Assembly: GCA_037044955.1 (NCBI GenBank)
Contig: JBAOHX010000009.1
Location: forward strand, 62,001-126,000
DNA length: 64,000 nt
Direction: 5' to 3'
Source: JAJXWB01 sp037044955
GTDB taxonomy: Bacteria; Pseudomonadota; Alphaproteobacteria; Rhizobiales; Beijerinckiaceae
Numbering within the stretch: position 1 is the stretch's first letter; each line of letters starts with the position of its first letter. Positions 56,177 through 63,366 of the stretch are shown here, one piece after another. A program made the position numbers and the translations under genes. The notes below the pieces were generated by a model. It was given only the letters and a program-made list of their open reading frames with translations. It did not search any database and was not told the origin of the DNA.

Positions 56177-57468
56177 GTGGTCGGGGAAAGGCGATCCCCT
56201 CACCATCGTCATCTGCCTCGACCACGCCTCGGTCACCGGCGGGCAGGCCAAGGTCGCCTTCGACAGCGCCATCGGCCTGAAGGCGGCGGGCCACAGGCCC
56301 ATCGTTTTCGCCGCCGCGGGCCCGGTCGATCCGCTGCTGCGCGACAACAGGATCGAAGTCGTCTGCCTCGGCCAGACCGACCTGCTCGGCGCCTCCTCGA
56401 AACTGCAGGCGGCCGCGCAGGGCGTGTGGAACGCCGCGGCGAAGCGCGCCCTGTCGAACCTGCTGGCGGGCATGCCGCCCGGCCGCACGATCGTGCATGT
56501 GCACGGCTGGGCGAAGGCCTTGTCGCCGTCGATCGCGCCGGCGATCCGCAAATCCGGCCTGCCGGCGATCTTCACGCTGCACGACTACTTTCTGTTCTGC
56601 CCGACCGGCGGCTTCTACGATTACACCGCGCATGAATTGTGCGAACGCAAGCCGCTCGGACTGTCGTGCCTCGTCACCAATTGCGACGCCGTTTCCTATC
56701 CGCGAAAAGCCTGGCGCAGCGCGCGGCTTGCGATGGCGAACGGCATTGTCGGCCTGCGCGACGTGTTCTCGGACTTCATCTGCATCTCCAACGTGCAGCG
56801 CGAGATCATAGCGCCCTACCTGCCGAAGGGCAGGCGCGTGCATGCGATCTCCAATCCGGTGGGGACGGAAAATCTCGGGCCGAAGGCGGCGCCCGCGTCG
56901 GGGGACATCGTATTCGTCGGCCGCGTCTCGCCGGAGAAGGGGCCGCTTGCTGTTCGCCGAAGCTGCGCGAAAAATCGGGCTTGTCCCGACCTTCGTCGGC
57001 GACGGCCCGGCCGCGGCGGAATTGCGTGAGAAATATCCGGAAGCGCGCGTGCTCGGCTGGCAGAAGCCCGAGGAGGCGCGCAAGGCTTTGCGCGAAGCCC
57101 GCGCGCTCGTCTTTCCCTCGCGCTGGTACGAAGGCCAGCCGCTCACCGTGCTCGAAGCCAAGGCGGCGGGAACGCCCGTGATCGTTTCGGACGTCTGCGC
57201 GGGGCGCGAGGAAATCGTCGACGGAGAGACGGGCCTCTGGTTCAAGTCGGGCGACGCCGCCGATCTCGCGCGCGCTTTGAAGACGATGCAGGACGACGAC
57301 GTCGTGCGAAAAATGTCGGATGCGGCTCATGCCGCCTATTGGCGCGATCCGCCGACGCTCGCGCGCCATGTCGAACGGCTGGAACAGGCCTATCGCGGCA
57401 TGTTGAGCGCCGCGCCGCAGGGCGCGATGCGCAGCGCGACGGGAGCCGCCGCATGCGTCTCGCCGTAA
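56115..57468 (+). CDS. Glycosyltransferase, GT4 type, with repeat-derived N-terminus (frame broken)
   Basis: GT-B-fold glycosyltransferase, about 450 residues after repair. N-terminal domain VICLDHASVTGGQAKVAFDS, IVHVHGWAKALSPSIAPAIR, IFTLHDYFLFCPTGGFYDYT. Donor-binding C-terminal half: VFVGRVSPEKG, FVGDGPAAAELREKYPEARV, PSRWYEGQPLTVLEAKAAGT. One extra G near 56940 breaks the frame. The first ~28 residues come from a palindromic repeat, so the true start may be different, but no later in-frame ATG or GTG precedes the domain. The stop overlaps the next glycosyltransferase start by 16 bases. Confidence 0.85.
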
Positions 57469-58493
57469 ACGCGCGCGTCACCGCCTTTTCCATGGGCGGC
57501 CAGCAGCGCGTGACCGCCGAAATCCTCAAGCGTCTCGGCCCGGTGGAGGCGGTTGCGCCGTCGACGCCGCTCGGCGGCGTGAAGGGCCACGCCTGGGAAC
57601 AATGCGTGCTGCCGCTGCGCACGCTCGGCAAGCTCCTCTGGTCGCCGTCCGCGACGGGCCCGATCGTCAAGCCACGCCAGGTCGTCACGCTGCACGATGT
57701 CGCCTATCTCGACGCGCCGGAATTCTTCTCCGCCAATTTCGCGCGCGCCTATCGCCTGTTGCTGCCGCCGTTGATGAAGCGTGCGGCGAAGATCGTCACT
57801 GTCTCGGAATTTTCGCGCAAGCGCATCGCGCATTGGTACGGGCTCGACGCTTCCCGCATCGAGATCATCGGCAACGGCGTGAGCGAGCAGTTCCGTCGCT
57901 ACGACGCCGACGCCATCGCCGCCACGCGCGCCGCGCTCGACCTGCCGCGCCGCTACTTCCTGCTGCAGGCGACCTCCGACCGCCGCAAGAACCTTTCTCG
58001 CGCGCTGGAGGCGTGGGTCGCTGCATTGCCGGACCTGCCGCCCGACCTGCATCTCGTCGTGTCCGGCAATCTCGCGCGAACCCATGTGTTCGGCGATACG
58101 GGGCCGATCGGCGATTTCCCGCGCACGAAGCTGGTCGGCTATGTCGCGGACGAGCACATGGGGCCGCTGCTCGCCGGCGCCGAGGCCTTTCTCTTCCCCA
58201 CGCTGTACGAAGGTTTCGGCCTGCCGATCATCGAGGCCATGGCCTGCGGCGCGCCGGTGCTGACGAGCGCGGCGACCGCCACGCAGGAAGTCGCTGGCGA
58301 CGCCGCGCTGCTCGTCGATCCCACGTCCGTCGCGCAGATCGCGGCCGGCATGAAGGCGCTATCAGGCGATTCCTGGCTGCGCACGCGGCTCTCGGCGGCC
58401 GGCGAGCAGCGCGCGAAACTCTACTCCTGGGACGACGCGGCCGCGCGCTACAGCAAATTGTTTACCAAACTCGGCGCGGACATGCGGCCGTAA
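57453..58493 (+). CDS. Glycosyltransferase, GT4 type
   Basis: GT-B-fold glycosyltransferase of 346 residues. MRLAVNARVTAFSMGGQQRV starts the acceptor domain; LHDVAYLDAPEFFSANFARA and KIVTVSEFSRKRIAHWYGL are typical of mannosyltransferase-like GT4 proteins; GADAFLFPTLYEGFG-type donor segment (here GAEAFLFPTLYEGFGLPIIE) with the E-x7-E acids and GDAALLVDP. Start lies inside the upstream glycosyltransferase, so the pair is translated together. Likely makes a surface glycan; the sugar is unknown. Confidence 0.9.
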   Translation: MRLAVNARVTAFSMGGQQRVTAEILKRLGPVEAVAPSTPLGGVKGHAWEQCVLPLRTLGKLLWSPSATGPIVKPRQVVTLHDVAYLDAPEFFSANFARAYRLLLPPLMKRAAKIVTVSEFSRKRIAHWYGLDASRIEIIGNGVSEQFRRYDADAIAATRAALDLPRRYFLLQATSDRRKNLSRALEAWVAALPDLPPDLHLVVSGNLARTHVFGDTGPIGDFPRTKLVGYVADEHMGPLLAGAEAFLFPTLYEGFGLPIIEAMACGAPVLTSAATATQEVAGDAALLVDPTSVAQIAAGMKALSGDSWLRTRLSAAGEQRAKLYSWDDAAARYSKLFTKLGADMRP

Positions 58494-58519
58494 CGAAACC
58501 TTCGCAAACTCGTGCCTCA

Positions 58520-58693
58520 ATGGCAGGCATGAGAACCGCGACCGCCAATCCCGCCATGCTTCTGCGCTGCGCAGACGCGGCCGGCTACGGCGCGGTGTCC
58601 TTCGAGCAGGACGACGCGCCGGTCCAGCGCCGCGTGAAGAGCCGTCGCGGTTTCTGGCGCGCTTTCCTTTCGGTGTTCTTCGTCATCGTCTGA
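58520..58693 (+). CDS. Small basic protein downstream of the glycosyltransferases
   Basis: 57 residues, MAGMRTATANPAMLLRCADA at the start, then a basic patch (APVQRRVKSRRGFWR) and a hydrophobic end (AFLSVFFVIV). Could sit at the membrane. It follows the glycosyltransferase gene by 26 bases. No family recognised; a chance frame cannot be excluded. Confidence 0.4.
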   Translation: MAGMRTATANPAMLLRCADAAGYGAVSFEQDDAPVQRRVKSRRGFWRAFLSVFFVIV

Positions 58694-58711
58694 ACAGCGC
58701 GCGCAAAGCAA

Positions 58712-58735
58712 AAGGGCGGCCTCGCGGCCGCCCTT
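58712..58735. terminator. Hairpin between convergent genes
   Basis: Stem AAGGGCGGCC / GGCCGCCCTT around TCGC lies between the small basic-protein gene and glnA. No clean T-run on either side, so it is a weak terminator candidate. Confidence 0.45.
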
Positions 58736-58758
58736 CGCACGTCTGAGCCGCGAAGCGA

Positions 58759-60168
58759 CTAGACCGAATAGTACATGTCGAACTCGACCGGGTGCGGCGT
58801 CATTTCGAAGCGCATGACTTCCTGCATCTTCAGCTCGATCCAGCTATCGATGAAGTCGTCGTTGAACACGCCGCCGGCCTTGAGGAAGTTGCGGTCCTTG
58901 TCGAGGTTGGCGAGCGCTTCGCGCAGGCTGCCGCACACCGTCGGGATCTTCTTGAGCTCCTTCGGCGGCAGGTCGTACAGGTCCTTGTCCATCGCCGGGC
59001 CCGGATCGATCTTGTTGGCGATGCCGTCGAGACCGGCCATCAGCATGGCCGCGAAGGCGAGGTAGGGGTTCGCCGTCGGATCGGGGAAGCGAACCTCGAC
59101 GCGCTTGGCCTTCGGGTTCGAGGTGTAGGGGATGCGGCAGGACGCCGAGCGGTTGCGCGCGGAATAGGCGAGCAGCACCGGGGCCTCATAGCCCGGGACG
59201 AGGCGCTTGTAGCTGTTCGTCGACGGGTTGGTGAAGGCGTTCAGCGCCTTGGCGTGCTTGATGATGCCGCCGATGTACCACAGGCATTCCTGGCTGAGGT
59301 CAGCGTACTTGTTGCCCGCGAAAACCGGCTTGCCGTCCTTCCAGATCGACTGGTGGACGTGCATGCCCGAGCCGTTGTCGCCGAAGATCGGCTTCGGCAT
59401 GAACGTCGCCGACTTGCCGTAGCTCTGCGCGACCTGGTGGATGCAGTACTTGTAGATCTGCATCTGGTCGGCGGTGGAGACCAGCGTGTCGAACTTCATG
59501 CCGAGTTCGTGCTGGGCGGAAGCAACTTCGTGGTGGTGCTTCTCGACCTTCACGCCCATCTGCTGCATGGCGCCGAGCATTTCCGAGCGCATGTCCTGCG
59601 CCGAGTCCATCGGCGGAACCGGGAAATAGCCGCCCTTGGTGCGGATGCGGTGGCCGAGGTTGCCGCCCTCGTAAGCCGTGTCCTGGTTGGTCGGCAGCTC
59701 GATCGAGTCGAGCACGAAGCCGGTGTTGTAGGGGTCGGACTTGAAGCGCACGTCGTCGAACACGAAGAATTCGGCTTCCGGACCGAAATAGCAGGTGTCG
59801 CCCACGCCCTGCGTCTTCATGTGGGCCATCGCCTTCTTGGCGATGCCGCGCGGGTCGCGGTTGTAGGGCTCGCCGGTCGAGGGCTCGAGCACGTCGCAGA
59901 CGATGGAGAGCGTCGGCGCCGCGAAGAACGGGTCCATGGTCGCCGTCGCCGGGTCGGGCATCAGCGTCATGTCGGATTCGTTGATGGCCTTCCAGCCGGA
60001 GATCGAGGAGCCGTCGAACATCGTGCCTTCGGCGAAAATGTCCTCGTCGATCAGCGTCTGGTCGAAGGTGACGTGCTGCCACTTGCCGCGCGGATCGGTA
60101 AACCGCAGGTCCACGTATTTGACGTCGTTGTCCTTGATATACTTGAGGACGTCCTTGGCGGTCTTCAT
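58759..60168 (-). CDS. glnA: Glutamine synthetase type I
   Basis: Central nitrogen-assimilation enzyme making glutamine from glutamate, ammonia and ATP. 469 residues, full length. Conserved segments: FTDPRGKWQHVTFD, FAEGTMFDGSSISGWKAINE (latch), FGPEAEFFVFDDV, GYFPVPPMDSAQDMRSEML, KHHHEVASAQHELGMKF, NGSGMHVHQSIWKDGKP. The regulatory adenylylation Tyr is at ~398 in KDLYDLPPKEL. Downstream of glnB with a gap of about 50 bases, so probably cotranscribed from the sigma-54-like promoter. Confidence 0.97.
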   Translation of the reverse strand: MKTAKDVLKYIKDNDVKYVDLRFTDPRGKWQHVTFDQTLIDEDIFAEGTMFDGSSISGWKAINESDMTLMPDPATATMDPFFAAPTLSIVCDVLEPSTGEPYNRDPRGIAKKAMAHMKTQGVGDTCYFGPEAEFFVFDDVRFKSDPYNTGFVLDSIELPTNQDTAYEGGNLGHRIRTKGGYFPVPPMDSAQDMRSEMLGAMQQMGVKVEKHHHEVASAQHELGMKFDTLVSTADQMQIYKYCIHQVAQSYGKSATFMPKPIFGDNGSGMHVHQSIWKDGKPVFAGNKYADLSQECLWYIGGIIKHAKALNAFTNPSTNSYKRLVPGYEAPVLLAYSARNRSASCRIPYTSNPKAKRVEVRFPDPTANPYLAFAAMLMAGLDGIANKIDPGPAMDKDLYDLPPKELKKIPTVCGSLREALANLDKDRNFLKAGGVFNDDFIDSWIELKMQEVMRFEMTPHPVEFDMYYSV

Positions 60169-60218
60169 GTGCTGCCTCGCTTCTGGAAAGATTGCGTTTT
60201 CTGGAACTGCGGGAAAAG

Positions 60219-60557
60219 TCAGATCGCGTCCGTGCCGGTCTCGCCGGTGCGGATGCGGAGCGCCTGTTCGATGTTGGAGACGAAGATCTTGCCGTCGCCG
60301 ATGCGGCCGGTCTGGGCCGCATTGCGGATGGCTTCGACCGCCCGCGCCACGGCGTCGTCAGCCAGCACGATTTCGATCTTCACCTTCGGCAGGAAGTCGA
60401 CGACATATTCGGCGCCGCGATAGAGCTCGGTGTGGCCCTTTTGTCGGCCAAAACCCTTGGCTTCGGTGACCGTGATGCCCTGCAGACCGATCTCGTGCAG
60501 CGCCTCTTTCACCTCATCCAGCTTGAATGGCTTGATGATCGCCTCGATTTTCTTCAT
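60219..60557 (-). CDS. glnB: PII nitrogen-regulatory protein
   Basis: Signals nitrogen status through 2-oxoglutarate and ATP binding and uridylylation. 112 residues. T-loop GRQKGHTELYRGAEYVVDFL carries the uridylylation Tyr51; GDGKIFVSNIEQALRIRTGE is the C-terminal signature. Position upstream of glnA supports glnB over glnK (which accompanies amtB). A sigma-54-type promoter lies about 80 bases upstream. Confidence 0.96.
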   Translation of the reverse strand: MKKIEAIIKPFKLDEVKEALHEIGLQGITVTEAKGFGRQKGHTELYRGAEYVVDFLPKVKIEIVLADDAVARAVEAIRNAAQTGRIGDGKIFVSNIEQALRIRTGETGTDAI

Positions 60558-60881
60558 TCGCGTGCCTCGTCCCCGACGCGCGGCCTTCCAGATCGGTCAA
60601 TTCCGTCCGAATGCGTCCAGCCGCAGGCGCTCATTAGCACCGGCCGTGCCAAGCCGCCAAGGCGATTCTCCGCCGTGATTGATTACTTCGTAGGCATTTT
60701 CGGGGGTATGTCGCCTAATTATTGGGCGTTGCGCCGAGGTGTGCGGCAACATCGAAAAAGCGCCGCGACCGGGGAGGCTGCGGGCTGGAAATGCAGGCGT
60801 CTGGCCTGCGCATCCGGACGCGCTCGACCGTAACCGGTCCGCGCGCCCGATGCGTATGCGGCGAGGCGGGCCTCGCCGGCC
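60558..60881. other. Upstream region of glnB
   Basis: About 320 bases between divergent-facing flanks. It carries the sigma-54-like promoter (60636-60652) and an AT-richer stretch around 60675-60725 (TTGATTACTTCGTAGGCATT). No gene or RNA fold is recognised otherwise. Confidence 0.55.
60636..60652 (-). promoter_or_regulatory. Sigma-54 (-24/-12) promoter-like site before glnB-glnA
   Basis: On the minus strand the site reads TTGGCACG-GCCG-GTGCT, against the consensus YTGGCACG-N4-TTGCW. The invariant GG and GC are exactly ten bases apart. It lies about 80 bases upstream of the glnB start, the right direction and distance. NtrC-dependent nitrogen control of glnBA is known in related bacteria; here it is inferred. 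Confidence 0.75.
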
Positions 60882-61253
60882 TTATTCTGCGAGGGCCGGC
60901 TCCTTCACGGGTTCCGCCTTCTCCAGCAACCCCTCGACCGCCACGGTGACGCCGGGGCCGATCTGCTGCAGCGAGACGATGCCGCCATCCTTCAGCGCGA
61001 CGCCGTCGTGATACGCGCCGCTCTCGATGCGCGCGAATACGACCGTCTCTCTTTCGCCGAGGCCATAGCGTTCGCGCACGGGCGCCGGAATGTCGGTGAG
61101 TTCCAGCCTCGTGTCGTACTGGACGCAAATCGCGCACGACCGATCGCCGGCCGAAACCAGTCCGATCGACCCGCTCGGGAAGCGGCTCGTCGTATAGATT
61201 TCGCTCTGGCGGGCCGGACGCGAGGCGTACATTTCGAGTGAATAGTCGCACAT
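60882..61253 (-). CDS. Hypothetical protein (MCDYSLEMYASRPA-type)
   Basis: 123 residues beginning MCDYSLEMYASRPARQSEIY, then a beta-rich body (SCAICVQYDTRLELTDIPAP, ETVVFARIESGAYHDGVALK, ALKDGGIVSLQQIGPGVTVA). I recall similar starts in alphaproteobacterial hypotheticals but no assigned function. Two Cys flank AI (CAIC). It lies upstream of glnB on the same strand, with its promoter region unassigned. Confidence 0.65.
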   Translation of the reverse strand: MCDYSLEMYASRPARQSEIYTTSRFPSGSIGLVSAGDRSCAICVQYDTRLELTDIPAPVRERYGLGERETVVFARIESGAYHDGVALKDGGIVSLQQIGPGVTVAVEGLLEKAEPVKEPALAE

Positions 61254-61618
61254 GTCGCTCTCTCCGGTTTCCGCGGGATCGTCTGGAACGGCCCATGGCG
61301 AGGCCCTCGACGCGATAGCGTCGCCCGTTCTTCTGGACGAGATCCCGGCTCAGTGGCGGCGTAACGGGCCTGCCGGCGCTTCGAGCTGAAGGAGGGAAGG
61401 CGACGGCCTTCCTGCCCTTGCGCGCTGCGGCGGACGAACGTCAGCCGCACCTTGAATTCGCAACTAGCGCATCGCCGCGAAGGTTCCAGCGCGCGGACAG
61501 AAATTTCGGACGCCAGCCAGCCCGCGCGGCGGCTGCCTTGATGGCGCCAACTACTGCGTGGCTGTATAGTCTGCATACCCGTCGCAAGCGGTGAAACGGC
61601 GCCTCGAGGATCAGGCAC
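61254..61618. other. Intergenic region without a recognised gene
   Basis: About 365 bases. Reading frames exist on both strands but none has recognisable domains or a convincing start. It carries a ribosome-site-like GAAGGAGGGAAGG near 61388 with no good frame after it. Possibly a decayed gene. Confidence 0.4.
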
Positions 61619-62077
61619 ATGAAAACGATACATCTCATGCTGGCGATGGCCGCGGGCCTCGCATTTTCGGGCGCGGCGCAGGCCGGGGCCTGCGGCGCTT
61701 CGCCTTCTGCGGCCGGACAATTCGCCGGCTCCGCGAACGCGTGCTTCGGCGCCGCTTCAGGGCCGCGCCAAGATGTCCGCGAAGACGCCCGCCAAGACGC
61801 GCGCATCTACTTGGCGCAGTATTACGAGCGACGCGGCGGATACGACGACGGCTATGGCGGCGGTGGCGGCGGCGCCTACCGCTATTGCCGCACCTGGGCC
61901 CAGGGAATGGTCGCCATCGGCATGGAAGCCGCGCGCAAGGGCTGCCTGCAATATGGACCGCAGGGCCTGCACACGAATTTCGATGCGCATATGGACTTCT
62001 GCCTGCGCAGTTCGCCGGGCCGCACGCAGCGGGCCGCAGCGCGCGCCAACCAGTTGCTCTACTCCTGCGATCAGTGA
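61619..62077 (+). CDS. Secreted hypothetical protein
   Basis: 152 residues. Signal peptide MKTIHLMLAMAAGLAFSGAA (cut near AQAG). The mature protein has Cys at ACGAS, NACFG, RYCRTW, KGCLQ, DFCLRSS and YSCDQ, and a Tyr/Gly-rich middle (GGYDDGYGGGGGGAYRYC). Paired Cys suggest disulfides outside the cytoplasm. No family recognised. Confidence 0.65.
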   Translation: MKTIHLMLAMAAGLAFSGAAQAGACGASPSAAGQFAGSANACFGAASGPRQDVREDARQDARIYLAQYYERRGGYDDGYGGGGGGAYRYCRTWAQGMVAIGMEAARKGCLQYGPQGLHTNFDAHMDFCLRSSPGRTQRAAARANQLLYSCDQ

Positions 62078-62121
62078 AGGCGCGTGACCCGCGGCGGGCA
62101 GGGCTCCAACAGGAGGCGATC

Positions 62122-62628
62122 TTGCCCGCCGCGCTGACGCCGCTTCGCGCCGACATCACCACGCTCGACGTCGACGCCATCGTCAACGCCGCCAACGAAT
62201 CGCTTCTGGGCGGCGGCGGCGTCGACGGCGCCATCCATCGCGCCGCCGGCCCGGATTTGCTCGCCGAATGCCGCGCGCTCGGCGGCTGCGCGACCGGCGA
62301 CGCCAAGATCACCCGCGGCTATCGTCTGCCGGCGCGCTTCGTCATCCATACGGTCGGCCCGATCTGGCGCGGCGGCGAACGCGGGGAGGCCGAATTGCTC
62401 GCCTCCTGCTACCGGCGCAGCCTCGAGATCGCAGGCGAACGCGATCTCGCCACCATCGCCTTTCCCTGCATCTCGACCGGCGTCTACGGCTATCCGGCGC
62501 AAGCCGCCGCCGAGATCGCCGTGGCGACGGCGCGCGCGACCGCCGGCGCGCGCATTGCGAAAATCGTCTTCTGCTGTTTCTCCGAAAGCGACCGCGCGCT
62601 TTACGCGGCGCTGTGCGGGGCCGCCTGA
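62122..62628 (+). CDS. Macrodomain protein, O-acetyl-ADP-ribose deacetylase type (YmdB-like)
   Basis: 168 residues of the macrodomain fold. NAANESLLGGGGVDGAIH holds the ADP-ribose-binding loop and catalytic-type Asn/Asp; GDAKITRGYRLPARFVIHTV and AFPCISTGVYGYPAQAAAEI are typical of YmdB-like proteins, which remove acetyl from O-acetyl-ADP-ribose or reverse ADP-ribosylation. The start is TTG at 62122, with AGGAGG ending five bases before it; no ATG is available at the domain start. Confidence 0.9.
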   Translation: MPAALTPLRADITTLDVDAIVNAANESLLGGGGVDGAIHRAAGPDLLAECRALGGCATGDAKITRGYRLPARFVIHTVGPIWRGGERGEAELLASCYRRSLEIAGERDLATIAFPCISTGVYGYPAQAAAEIAVATARATAGARIAKIVFCCFSESDRALYAALCGAA

Positions 62629-62669
62629 GCCGCGTTGACGGCGCCGCCCCGATCGGCGACGCTCACGCC

Positions 62670-63101
62670 ATGATTTCCAGAACTTTGCTCCTCGCCGCCG
62701 CCACCGCCCTGACCGCGTCCGTCGCGACGCCCGTTTCGGCGCAGGCGCCAGCCGTGACAGGGCTGGAAGCCTGGAAGGCCGTCGTCGGCAACACCATCGT
62801 CGGCAAGACGCAGACCGGCGAAGCCTCGATCGAATATTTCGCGCCCGACGGCGTCGCCAAGAACAAGATCGACGGCAAGCCGGGCGAGGGCGAATGGACG
62901 TTGCGCGGCGACAAGGTCTGCACGGACTACGCGGACGACGACGAGGAAGAGGACGACGACGAAAAGGACGACGATTCGGGCTCCGACGAGGAGGCCGATT
63001 GCTACGCGCTGTCCGTGCAGGGCGACGCGCTGACGCTGACCGACGAGGCGGGCAAGGCGCGCGTGTTCAGGATCTTGCCGGGGAACGCGGAGAAGCTGTA
63101 G
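62670..63101 (+). CDS. Exported protein with a highly acidic insert
   Basis: 143 residues. Signal peptide MISRTLLLAAATALTASVAT (cut near VSAQ). The body GLEAWKAVVGNTIVGKTQTG, then FAPDGVAKNKIDGKPGEGEW, resembles small periplasmic proteins seen with SH3-like or lipocalin-like folds, but I do not recognise it. Residues ~90-115 are almost all Asp and Glu (DDDEEEDDDEKDDDSGSDEE), flanked by two Cys, which could bind calcium or other cations. Lies 40 bases after the macrodomain gene. Confidence 0.65.
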   Translation: MISRTLLLAAATALTASVATPVSAQAPAVTGLEAWKAVVGNTIVGKTQTGEASIEYFAPDGVAKNKIDGKPGEGEWTLRGDKVCTDYADDDEEEDDDEKDDDSGSDEEADCYALSVQGDALTLTDEAGKARVFRILPGNAEKL

Positions 63102-63135
63102 CGCGGGTGACTTGCCGTCATCGCGCGCACGACGT

Positions 63136-63280
63136 CATCCCTCCCCGCTTGCGGGGAGGGTGGCGCGCGAAGCGCGACGGGTGGGGACCGTCGGCGTTGG
63201 GAAAAGCGTCGTTCACGCCCCGCGAACCCCACCCGCGATGCTGCGCATCGCGGCCTCCCCGTAAGCGGGGAGGCAGGGCC
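63136..63280. repeat. Dispersed palindromic element (CCCTCCCCGCTTGCGGGG type)
   Basis: Outer arms CCTCCCCGCTTGCGGGGAGG and CCTCCCCGTAAGCGGGGAGG with internal stems (GGCGCGCGAAGCGCGACGGG; CGCGATGCTGCGCATCGCGG). Related in design to the elements at 12130 and 13840. Lies between convergent genes, filling most of the 265-base gap. Confidence 0.8.
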
Positions 63281-63366
63281 ACCGCAGGCGCAATGACGAG
63301 AAGCGATCGACAGCAATGACGGCAAGCGGTCGATAGCAGCGCGTCCGCAGCTCTGATGCGCCCCGC

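Noticed and set aside
58792..60423. Plus-strand open frame opposite glnA and glnB
   Set aside because: Shadow frame; both genes on the other strand are unambiguous.
61254..61618. A gene upstream of the secreted hypothetical protein
   Set aside because: No frame has a credible start, codon pattern or domain; at best a decayed gene.
7574..63280. Insertion sequences or miniature transposons
   Set aside because: The palindromic elements have no transposase gene and no target-site duplications I could establish by eye.
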